Under the pieces are notes generated by a model. That model saw nothing but the letters and a program-made list of their open reading frames with translations. It did not search any database and was not told where the DNA came from. The position numbers were made by a program, and so were the translations under genes. Shown here piece by piece: positions 36,801-48,273 of a stretch of 64,000 nucleotides of DNA. The stretch's first letter is position 1. Each line of letters starts with the position of its first letter. Source of the stretch: Synchiropus splendidus (taxonomy: Eukaryota > Chordata > Actinopteri > Syngnathiformes > Callionymidae); contig NC_071350.1 of the NCBI RefSeq assembly GCF_027744825.2, positions 1,674,001-1,738,000 on the forward strand, given 5' to 3'.

Positions 36801-39377
36801 GTAGTTGCACATCAAATCTAAGCTGTCTGAAATGTTTTTCCAAAGTTATCAACATTTTTATGTTTGGCTTTCCGGATCCCACCTTATCTCAGGCTGAAAA
36901 CGCGTGTTCTGCATTGTGCCATAACTTTGCAGGGAAGCTTCAGAAAATGAAATTTTCACCTCACACTATAGCAGAAAGGGTCTTTCTAGTAGTTGCACAT
37001 CAAATCTAAGCTGTCTGAAGTGTTTTTCAAAAGTTATCAACATTTTTATGTTTGGCGTTCCGGAATCGACCTTATCTCAGGATGAAAAATCGTTTTCTGC
37101 ATTGTCCCATAACTTTGCAGCGAAGCTTCAGAACCTGAAATTTTGACCTCCCAATATAGCAGAAAGGGTCTTTCTAGTAGTTGCACATCAAATCTAAGCT
37201 GTCTGAAGTGTTTTTCCAAAGTTATCAACATTTTTATGTTTGGCGTTGCGGAATCGACCTTATCTCAGGCTGAAAACGCGTTTTACGCATTGTGCCATAA
37301 CTTTGCAGGGAAGCTTCAGAAAATGAAATTTTCACCTCCCACTATAGCAGAAAGGGTCTTTCTTGTAGTTGCACATCAAAACTTAGCTGTCTGAAGTGTT
37401 TTTCGATAGTTATCAACATTTTTATGTTTGGCGTTCCGGAATCGACCTTATCTCAGGATGAAAAATCGTTTTCTGCATTGTGCCATAACTTTGCAGGGAA
37501 GCTTCCGAACATGAAATTTTCACCTCCCACGAAAGCAGAAAGGGTCTTTCTAGTAGTTGCACATCAAATCTAAGCTGTCTGATGTGTTTTTCCAAAGTTA
37601 TCAACATTTTTATGTTTGTCGTTCCGGAATCGACCTTATCCCAGGCTGAAAACGCGTTTTCTGCATTGTGCCATAACTTTGCAGGGAAGCTTCAGGACAT
37701 GAAATTTTCACATCCCACTATAGCAGAAAGGGTCTTTCTCGTAGTTTCACACCAAATCTAAGCTGTCTGAAGTGTGTTTCCAAAGTTATCAACATTTTTT
37801 TGTTTGGCGATCCGGAATCGACCTTATCTCAGGCCCAAAACGCGTTTTCTGTATTGTGCCATAACTTCTCAGGGAAGCTTCAGAACAAGAAATGTTCTAG
37901 TCCCACTATTGCAGAAACGGTCTTTCTAGTAGTTGCACATCAACTCTAAGCTGTCTGAAATGTTTTTCCAAAGTTATCAACATTTTTACGTTTGGCGTTC
38001 CGGAACCCACCTTATCTCAGGCTGAACACGCGTTTTTTGCATTGTGCCATAACTTTGCAGGGAAGCTTCAGAACATGAAATTTTCTCCTCCCACTATAGC
38101 AGAAAGGGTCTTTCTAGTAGTTGCATATCAAATCTAAGCTGTCTGATGAGTTTTTCCAAAGTTATCAACATTCTCATGTTTGGCGTTCCGGAATTGACCT
38201 TATCTCAGGCTGAAAACGCGTTTTCTGCATTGTGCCATAACTTTGCAGGGAAGCTTTAGAACATGATATTTTCACTTCCCACTATAGCAGAAACGGTCTT
38301 TCTCGTAGTTGCACATCAAATCTAAGCTGTCTGAAGTGTTTTTCGAAAGTTATCAACATTTTTATGTTTGGCGTCCCGGAACCCACCTTATCTCAAGCTG
38401 AAAACGCGTGTTCAGCATTGTGCCATAACTTTGCAGGGAAGCTTCAGAACATTAAATTTTCACCTCCCACTATAGCAGAAAGGGTCTTTCTAGTAGTTGC
38501 ACATCAAATCTAAGCTGTCTGATGTGTTTTTCCAAAGTTATCAACATTTTTATGTTTGGCGTTCCGGAATCGACCTTATCTCAGGCTGAAAACGCGTTTT
38601 ACGCATTGTGCCATAACTTCTCAGGGAAGCTTCAGACCATGAAATTTTGACATCCCACTATAGCAGAAAGGGTCTCTCTAGTAGTTGCACACAAATCTAA
38701 GCTGTCTGAAGTGTTTTTCGAAAGTTATCAACATTTTTATGTTTGGCGTTCTGGAACCCACCTTATCTCAAGCTGAAAACGCCTTTTCTGCATTGTGCCA
38801 TAACTTTGCATGGAAGTTTCAGAACATGAAATGTTCACCTCCCACTATAGCAGAAAGGGTCTTTCTAGTAGTTGCTCATCAAATCTAAGCAGTCTGAAGT
38901 GTTTTTCGAAAGTTATCAACATTTTTACGTTAGGCGTTCCGGAACCCACCTTATCTCAGGCTGAACACGTGTTTTCTGCATTGTGCCATAACTTTGGAGG
39001 GAAGCTTCAGGACATGAAATTTTCACCTCCCACTATAGCAGAAAGGGTCTTTCTAGTAGTTGCACATCAAATCTAAGCTGTCTGAAATGTTTTTTCCAAA
39101 GTTATCAAGAATTTTATGTTTGGCGTTCTGGAACCCACCTTATCACAGGCTGAAAACGCGTTTTCTGCATTGTGCCATAACTTTGCAGGGAAGCTTCAGA
39201 ACATGAAATTTTAACCTCCCACTATAGCAGAAAAGGTCCTTCTAGTAGTTGCACATCAAATCTAAGATGTCTGAAGTGTTTTTCCAAACTTATCAACATT
39301 TTTACGTTTGGCGTTCCGGAACCCACCTTATCTCGAGCTGAAAACGTGTTTTCTGCATTGTGCCATAATTTTGCAGG

Positions 39378-39565
39378 GAAGCTTCAGAACATGAAATTTT
39401 CACGTCCCACTATAGCAGAAAGGGTCTTTCTAGTAGTTGCACATCAAATCTAAGCTGTCTGAAGTGTTTTTCCAAAGTTATCAATATTTTTATGTTTGGC
39501 GTTCCGGAATCGACCTTATCTCAGGCTGAAAACGCGTTTTCTGCATTGTGCCATAACTTTGCAGG
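39378..39565. repeat. Representative near-consensus monomer
   Basis: A complete 188-bp unit close to consensus, numbered here from the G of GAAGCTTC. Dyads: GAAGCTTC (39378-39385, contains a HindIII site), TTCCGGAA (39502-39509) and GAAAACGCGTTTTC (39528-39541, 14-bp perfect palindrome with an MluI site). AT-tracts lie at GAAATTTTC, GTTTTTCC and ATTTTTATG. CpGs cluster in the last third (GGCGTTCCGGAATCGACC and ACGCG). It is shown as a reference for all phase statements; no biochemical boundary of the monomer is implied. Confidence 0.9.
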
Positions 39566-41129
39566 GAGACTTCAGAACATGACATTTTCTCCTCCCACTA
39601 TAGCAGAAAGGGTCTTTCTAGTAGTTGCACATCAGATCTAAGCTGTCTGAAGTGTTTTTCCAAAGTTATCAACACTTTTATGTTTGGCGTTCTGGAACCC
39701 ACCTTATCTCAGGCTGAAAACGTGTTTTCTGCATTGTGCCATAACTTTGCAGGGAAGCTTCAGAACATGAAATTTTCTCCTCCCCCTATAGCAGAAAGGG
39801 TCTTTCTAGTAGTTGCACATCAAATATAAGCTGTCTGAAGTGTTTTTCGAAAGTTATCAACATTTTTATATTTGGCGTTCCAGAATCGACCTTATCTCAG
39901 GCTGAAAACGCGTTGTCTGCATTGTGCCATAACTTTGCAGGGAAGCTTCAGAAAATGACATTTTCACCTCCCATTATAGCAGAAAGGGTCTTTCTAGTAG
40001 TTGCACATCAAATATAAGCTGTCTGAAATGTTTTTTCCAAAGTTATCAAGAATTTTATGTTTGGCGTTCTGGAATCGACCTTATCTCAGGCTGAAAACGC
40101 ATTTTCTGCATTGTGCCATAACTTTGCAGGGAGACTTCAGAACATGACATTTTCTCCTCCCACTATAGCAGAAAGGGTCTTTCTAGTAGTTGCACATCAA
40201 ATCTAAGCTGTCTGAAGTGTTTTTCCATAGTTATCAACACTTTTATGTTTGGCGTTCTGGAACCCACCTTATCTCAGGCTGAAAACGCGTTTTCTGCATT
40301 GTGCCATAACTTTGCAGGGAAGCTTCAGAACATAAAATTTTCTCCTCCCCCTACAGCAGAAAGGGTCTTTCTAGTAGTTGCACATCAAATCTAAGCAGTC
40401 TGATGAGTTTTTCCAAAGTTATCAACATTCTTATGTTTGGCGTTCCGGAATTGACCTTATCTCAGGCTGAAAACGCATTTTCTGCATTGCGCCATAACTT
40501 TGCAGGGAAGCTTTAGAACATGATATTTTCACTTCCCACTATAGCAGAAACGGTCTTTCTCGTAGTTGCACAACAAATCTAAGCTGTCTGAAGTGTTTTT
40601 CGAAAGTTTTCAACATTTTTACGTTTGGCTTTCCGGAACCCACCTTATCTCAGGCTGAAAACGCGTGTTCTGCATTGTGCCATAACTTTGCAGGGAAGCT
40701 TCAGAAAATGAAATTTTCACCTCACACTATAGCAAAAAGGGTCTTTCTAGTAGTTGCACAACAAATCTAAGCTGTCTGAAGTGTTTTTCAAAAGTTATCA
40801 CCATTTTTATGTTTGGCGTTCCGGAATCGACCTTATCTCAGGATGAAAAATCGTTTTCTGCATTGTCACATAACTTTGCAGCGAAGCTTCAGAACCTGAA
40901 ATTTTGACCTCCCAAGATAGCAGAAAGGGTCTTTCTAGTAGTTGCACATCAAATCTAAGCTGTCTGAAGTGTTTTTCCAAAGTTATCAACATTTTTATGT
41001 TTGGCGTTGCGGAATCGACCTTATCTCAGGCTGAAAACGCGTTTTACGCATTGTGCCATAACTTTGCAGGGAAGATTCAGAACATGAAAATTTCACCTCC
41101 CACTACAGCAGAAAGGGTCTATCTAGTAG

Positions 41130-44100
41130 TTGCAGATCAAATCTAAGCTGTCTGAAATGTTTTTCCAAAGTTATCAACATTTTTTTTGTTTGGCGTTCCG
41201 GAATCGACCTTATCTCAGGCCCAAAACGCGTTTTCTGTATAGTGCCATAACTTCTCAGGGAAGCTTCAGAACAAGAAATGTTCTAGTCCCACTATTGCAG
41301 AAACGGTCTTTCTAGTAGTTGCACATCAACTCTAAGCTGTCTGAAATGTTTTTCCAAAGTTATCAACATTTTTTTGTTTGGCGTTCCGGAATCGACCGTA
41401 TCTCAGGCCCAAAACGCGTTTTCTGTATTGTGCCATAACTTCTCAGGGAAGCTTCAGAACAAGAAATGTTCTAGTCCCACTATTGCAGAAACGGTCTTTC
41501 TAGTAGTTGCACATCAACTCTAAGCTGTCTGAAATGTTTTTCCAAAGTTATCAACATTTTTACGTTTGGCGTTCCGGAACCCACCTTATCTCAGGCTGAA
41601 CACGCGTTTTTTGCATTGTGCCATAACTTTGCAGGGAAGCTTCAGAACATGAAATTTTCTCCTCCCACTATAGCAGAAAGGGTCTTTCTAGTAGTTGGTC
41701 ATCAAATCTAAGCTGTCTGATGAGTTTTTCCAAAGTTATCAACATTCCTATGTTTGGCGTTCCGGAATTGACCTTATCTCAGGCTGAAAACGCGTTTTCT
41801 GCATTGTGCCATAACTTTGCAGGGAAGCTTTAGAACATGATATTTTCACTACCCACTATAGCAGAAACGGTCTTTCTCGTAGTTGCACAACAAATCTAAG
41901 CTGTCTGAAGTGTTTTTCGAAAGTTTTCAACATTTTTATGTTTGGTGTTCCTGAATCGACCTTATCTCAGGCCCAAAACGCGTTTTCTGCATTGTGCCAT
42001 AACTTTGGAGGGAAGCTTCGGAACATGAAATTTTCACCTCACACTATAGCAGATAGGGTCTTTCTAGTAGTTGCACATCAAATCTAAGCTGTCTGAAATG
42101 TTTTTCCAAAGTTATCAACATTTTTATGTTTGGCTTTCCGGAACCCACCTTATCTCAGGCTGGAAACGCGTGTTCTGCATTGTGCCATAACTTTGCAGGG
42201 AAGCTTCAGAAAATGAAATTTTCACCTCCCACTATAGCAGAAAGGGTCTTTCTAGTAGTTTCACATCAAATCTAAGCTGTCTGAAGTGTTTTTCCAAAGT
42301 TATCAACATTTTTATGTTTGGCGTTGCGGAATCGACATTATCTCAGGATGAAAAATCGTTTTCTGCATTGTCCCATAACTTTGCAGCGAAGCTTCAGAAC
42401 CTGAAATTTTGACCTCCCAATATAGCAGAAAGGGTCTTTCTACTAGTTGCACATCAAATCTAAGCTGTCTGAAGTGTTTTTCCAAAGTTATCAACATTTT
42501 TATGTTTGGCGTTGCGGAATCGACCTTATCTCAGGCTGAAAACGCGTTTTACGCATTGTGCCATAACTTTGCAGGGAAGATTCAGAACATGAAAATTTCA
42601 CCTCCCACTACAGCAGAAAGGGTCTTTCTAGTAGTTGCAGATCAAATCTAAGCTGTCTGATGCGTTTTTTCAAAGTTATCAACATTTTTATGTTTGGCGC
42701 ACCGGAATCGACCTTATCTCAGGCTGAAAACGCGTTTTACGCATGGTGCCATAACTTGCAGGGAAGCTTCAGAAAATGAAATTTTCACCTCCCACTATAG
42801 CAGAAAGGGTCTTTCTAGTAGTTGCACATCAAAACTAAGCTGTCTGAAGTGTTTTTCGATAGTTATCAACATTTTTATGTTTGGCGTTCCGGAATCGACC
42901 TTATCTCAGGATGAAAAATCGTTTTCTGCATTGTGCCATAACTTTGCAGGGAAGCTTCAGGACATGAAATTTTCACCTCCCACTATAGCAGAAAGGGTCT
43001 TTCTAGTAGTTTCACATCAAATCTAAGCTGTCTGAAGTGTGTTTCCAAAGTTATCAACATTTTTTTGTTTGGCGTTCCGGAATCGACCTTATCTCAGGCC
43101 CAAAACGCGTTTTCTGTATTGTGCCATAACTTCTCAGGGAAGCTTCAGAACAAGAAATGTTCTAGTCCCACTATTGCAGAAACGGTCTTTCTAGTAGTTG
43201 CACATCAACTCTTAGCTGTCTGAAATGTTTTTCCAAAGTTATCAACATTTTTACGTTTGGCGTACCGGAATCGACCTTATCTCAGGCTGAAAACGCGTTT
43301 TACGCATGGTGCCATAACTTTGCAGGGAAGCTTCAGAAAATGAAATGTTCACATCCCACTATAGCAGAAAGGGTCTTTTTATTAGTTGCACAACAAATTT
43401 AAGCTGTCTGAAGTGTTTTTCCAAAGTTATGAAAATTTTTATGTTTGGCGTTCCGGAATCAACCTTATCTCAGGCTGAAATCGCGTTTTACGCATTGTGC
43501 CATAACTTTGCAGGGAAGCTTCAGAACATGAAATTTTAACCTCCCACTATAGCAGAAAGGGTCTTTCTAGTAGTTGCACATCAAATCTAAGCTGTCTGAA
43601 GTGTTGAACCAAAGTTATCAACATTTTTATGCTTGGCGTTCCGGAACCCACCTTATCTCAGGCTGAAAACACGTTTTCTGTATTGTGCCATAACTTCTCA
43701 GGGAAGCTTCAGGACATGAAATTTTCACCTCCCACAATAGCCGAAAGGGTCTTTCTAGTAGTTGCACATCAAATCTAAGCTGTCTGAAGTGTTTTTCCAA
43801 AGTTATCAACATTTTTATGTTTGGCGTTCCGGAACCCACCTTATCTCAGGCTGAAAACAGGTTTTCTGCATTGTGACATAACTTTTCAGGGAAGCTTCAG
43901 AACATGAAATGTTCACATCCCACTATAGCAGAAAGGGTCTTTCTAGTAGTTGCACATCAAATCTAAGCTGTCTGAAGTGTTTTTCCAAAGTTATCAACAT
44001 TTTTATGTTTGGCGTTCCGGAACCCACCTTATCTCAGGCTGAAAACAGGTTTTCTGCATTGTGCCATAACTTTGCAGGGAAGCTTCAGAACATGAAATTT

Positions 44101-47100
44101 TCACGTCCCACTATAGCAGAAAGGGTCTTTCTAGTAGTTGCACATCAAATCTAAGCTGTCTGAAGTGTTTTTCGAATGTTATCAACATTTTTATGTTTGG
44201 CGTTCCAGAATCGACCTTATCTCAGGCTGAAAACGGGTTGTCTGCATCGTGCCATAACTTTGCATGGAAGCTTCCGAACATGAAATTTTAACCTCCCACT
44301 ATAGCAGAAAGGGTCTTTCTAGTAGTTGCACATCAAATCTATGCTGTCTGATGTGTTTTACCAAAGTTATCAACATTTTTATGTTTGGCGTTCCGGAATC
44401 GACCTCATCTTAGTCTGAAAACGCGTTTTACACATTGTGCAATAACTTTGCAGGGAAGCTTCAGAACATGAAATGTTCACATCCCACTATAGCAGAAAGG
44501 GTCTTTCTAGTAGATGCACATGAAATCTAAGCTGTCTGAAGTGTTTTTCCAAAGTTATCAACATTTTTATGTTTGGCGTTCCAGAATCGACCTTATCTCA
44601 GGCTGAAAACGCGTTTTACGCATTGTGCCATAACTTTGCAGGGAAGCATCAGAAAATGAAATTTTCACCTCCCACTACAGCAGAAAGGGTCTTTCTAGTA
44701 GTTGCAGATCAAATCTAAGCTGTCTGAAATGTTTTTCCAAAGTTATCAACATTTTTTTTGTTTGGCGTTCCGGAATCGACCTTATCTCAGGCCCAAAACG
44801 CGTTTTCTGTATAGTGCCATAACTTCTCAGGGAAGCTTCAGAACAAGAAATGTTCTAGTCCCACTATTGCAGAAACGGTCATTCTAGTAGTTGCACATCA
44901 ACTCTAAGCTGTCTGAAATGTTTTTCCAAAGTTATCAACATTTTTTTGTTTGGCGTTCCGGAATCGACCTTATCTCAGGCCCAAAACGCGTTTTCTGTAT
45001 TGTGCCATAACTTCTCAGGGAAGCTTCAGAACAAGAAATGTTCTAGTCCCACTATTGCAGAAACGGTCTTTCTAGTAGTTGCACATCAACTCTAAGCTGT
45101 CTGAAATGTTTTTCCAAAGTTATCAACATTTTTACGTTTGGCGTTCCGGAACCCACCTTATCTCAGGCTGAACACGCGTTTTTTGCATTGTGCCATAACT
45201 TTGCAGGGAAGCTTCAGAACATGAAATTTTCTCCTCCCACTATAGCAGAAAGGGTCTTTCTAGTAGTTGCTCATCAAATCTAAGCTGTGTGATGAGTTTT
45301 TCCAAAGTTATCAACATTCTTATGTTTGGCGTTCCGGAATTGACCTTATCTCAGGCTGAAAACGCGTTTTCTGCATTGTGCCATAACTTTGCAGGGAAGC
45401 TTTAGAACATGATATTTTCACTACCCACTATAGCAGAAACGGTCTTTCTCGTAGTTGCACAACAAATCTAAGCTGTCTGAAGTGTTTTTCGAAAGTTTTC
45501 AACATTTTTATGTTTGGTGTTCCTGAATCGACCTTATCTCAGGCCCAAAACGCGTTTTCTGCATTGTGCCATAACTTTGGAGGGAAGCTTCGGAACATGA
45601 AATTTTCACCACACACTATAGCAGATAGGGTCTTTCTAGTAGTTGCACATCAAATCTAAGCTGTCTGAAATGTTTTTCCAAAGTTATCAACATTTTTATG
45701 TTTGGCGTTCCGGAACCCACCTTATCTCAGGCTGGAAACGCGTGTTCTGCATTGTGCCATAACTTTGCAGGGAAGCTTCAGAAAATGACATTTTCACCTC
45801 CCACTATAGCAGAAAGGGTCTTTCTAGTAGTTTCACATCAAATCTAAGCTGTCTGAAGTGTTTTTCCAAAGTTATCAACATTTTTATGTTTGGCGTTGCG
45901 GAATCGACCTTATCTCAGGATGAAAAATCGTTTTCTGCATTGTCCCATAACTTTGCAGCGAAGCTTCAGAACCTGAAATTTTGACCTCCCAATATAGCAG
46001 AAAGGGTCTTTCTAGTAGTTGCACATCAAATCTAAGCTGTCTGAAGTGTTTTTCCAAATTTATCAACATTTTTATGTTTGGCGTTGCGGAATCGACCTTA
46101 TCTCAGGCTGAAAACGCGTTTTACGCATTGTGCCATAACTTTGCAGGGAAGATTCAGAACATGAAAATTTCACCTCCCACTACAGCAGAAAGGGTCTTTC
46201 TAGTAGTTGCAGATCAAATCTAAGCTGTCTGATGCGTTTTTTCAAAGTTATCAACATTTTTATGTTTGGCGCACCGGAATCGACCTTATCTCAGGCTGAA
46301 AACGCGTTTTACGCATGGTGCCATAACTTTGCAGGGAAGCTTCAGGACATGAAATTTTCACCTTCCACTATAGCAGAAAGGGTCTTTCTAGTAGTTTCAC
46401 ATCAAATCTAAGCTGTCTGAAGTGTGTTTCCAAAGTTATCAACATTTTTTTGTTTGGCGTTCCGGAATCGACCTTATCTCAGGCCCAAAACGCGTTTTCT
46501 GTGTTGTGCCATAACTTCTCAGGGAAGCTTCAGAACAAGAAATGTTCTAGTCCCACTATTGCAGAAACGGTCTTTCTAGTAGTTGCACATCAACTCTAAG
46601 CTGTCTGAAATGTTTTTCCAAAGTTATCAACATTTTTACGTTTGGCGTACCGGAATCGACCTTATCTCAGGCTGAAAACGCGTTTTACGCATGGTGCCAT
46701 AACTTTGCAGGGAAGCTTCAGAAAATGAAATTTTCACCTCCCACTATAGCAGAAAGGGTCTTTCTAGTAGTTGCACAACAAATTTAAGCTGTCTGAAGTG
46801 TTTTTCCAAAGTTATGAAAATTTTTATGTTTGGCGTTCCGGAATCAACCTTATCTCAGGCTGAAATCGCGTTTTACGCATTGTGCCATAACTTTGCAGGG
46901 AAGCTTCAGAACATGAAATTTTAACCTCCCACTATAGCAGAAAGGGTCTTTCTAGTAGTTGCACATCAAATCTAAGCTGTCTGAAGTGTTGAACCAAAGT
47001 TATCAACATTTTTATGCTTGGCGTTCCGGAACCCACCTTATCTCAGGCTGAAAACGCGTTTTCTGTATTGTGCCATAACTTCTCAGGGAAGCTTCAGAAC

Positions 47101-48273
47101 AAGAAATGTTCTAGTCCCACTATTGCAGAAAGGGTCTTTCTAGTAGTTGCACATCAAATCTAAGCTGTCTGAAATGTTTTACCAAAGTTATCAACATTTT
47201 TACGTTTGGCGTTCGGGAACCCACCTTATCTCAGGCTGAACACGCGTTTTCTGCATTGTGCCATGACTTTGCAGGGAAGCTTCAGGACATGAAATTTTCA
47301 CCTCCTACATTAGCCGAAAGGGTCTTTCTCGTAGTTGCAAATCAAATCTAAGCTGACTGAAGTGTTTTTCCAAAGTTATCAACATTTTTATGTTTGGCGT
47401 TCCAGAATAGACCTCATCTCAGGCTGAAAACAGGTTTTCTGCATTGTGACATAACTTTGCAGGGAAGCTTCAGAACATGAAATGTTCACATCCCACTATA
47501 GCAGAAAGGGTCTTTCTAGTAGTTGCACATCAAATCTAAGCTGTCTGAAGTGTTTTTCCAAAGTTATCAACATTTTTATGTTTGGCGTTCCGGAACCCAC
47601 CTTATCTCAGGCTGAAAACAGGTTTTCTGCATTGTGCCATAACTTTGGAGGGAAGCTTCAGAACATGAAATTTTCACGTCCCACTATAGCAGAAAGGGTC
47701 TTTCTAGTAGTTGCACATCAAATCTAAGCTGTCTGAAGTGTTTTTCGAATGTTATCAACATTTTTATGTTTGGCGTTCCAGAATCGACCTTATCTCAGGC
47801 TGAAAACGGGTTGTCTGCATCGTGCCATAACTTTGCATGGAAGCTTCCGAACATGAAATTTTAACCTCCCACTATAGCAGAAAGGGTCTTTCTAGTAGTT
47901 GCACATCAAATCTATGCTGTCTGATGTGTTTTTCCAAAGTTATCAACATTTTTATGTTTGGCGTTCCGGAATCGACCTTATCTTAGTCTGAAAACGCGTT
48001 TTACACATTGTGCAATAACTTTGCAGGGAAGCTTCAGAACATGAAATGTTCACATCCCACTATAGCAGAAAGGGTCTTTCTAGTAGATGCACATGAAATC
48101 TAAGCTGTCTGAAGTGTTTTTCCAAAGTTATCAACATTTTTATGTTTGGCGTTCAAGAATCGACCTTATCTCAGGCTGAAAACGCGTTTTACGCATTGTG
48201 CCATAACTTTGCAGGGAAGCATCAGAAAATGAAATTTTCACCTCCCACTATAGCAGAAAGGGTCTTTCTAGTA
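41130..48273. repeat. 3,572-bp (19-mer) tandem higher-order duplication
   Basis: 41130-44701 and 44702-48273 match at offset 3,572. Shared marks are ATTTTTTTTGTTTGG, GTATAGTGCC, GGCGCACCGG and ATGGTGCC. Copy 1 has one extra monomer near 42780-42960. Copy 2 has one extra near 47100-47290 (GCCATGACTTTG), so the overall offset is restored. Equal and opposite single-monomer changes are visible directly in the landmark spacing (18 x 188 between the two sites). Confidence 0.75.

Noticed and set aside
39378..39565. CENP-B box (NTTCGNNNNANNCGGGN)
   Set aside because: Checked by eye around TTCCGGAATCG, TTTTTCGAAAG and the CTCGGGCTG variants. None has the required TTCG, A and CGGG at the right spacing on either strand.
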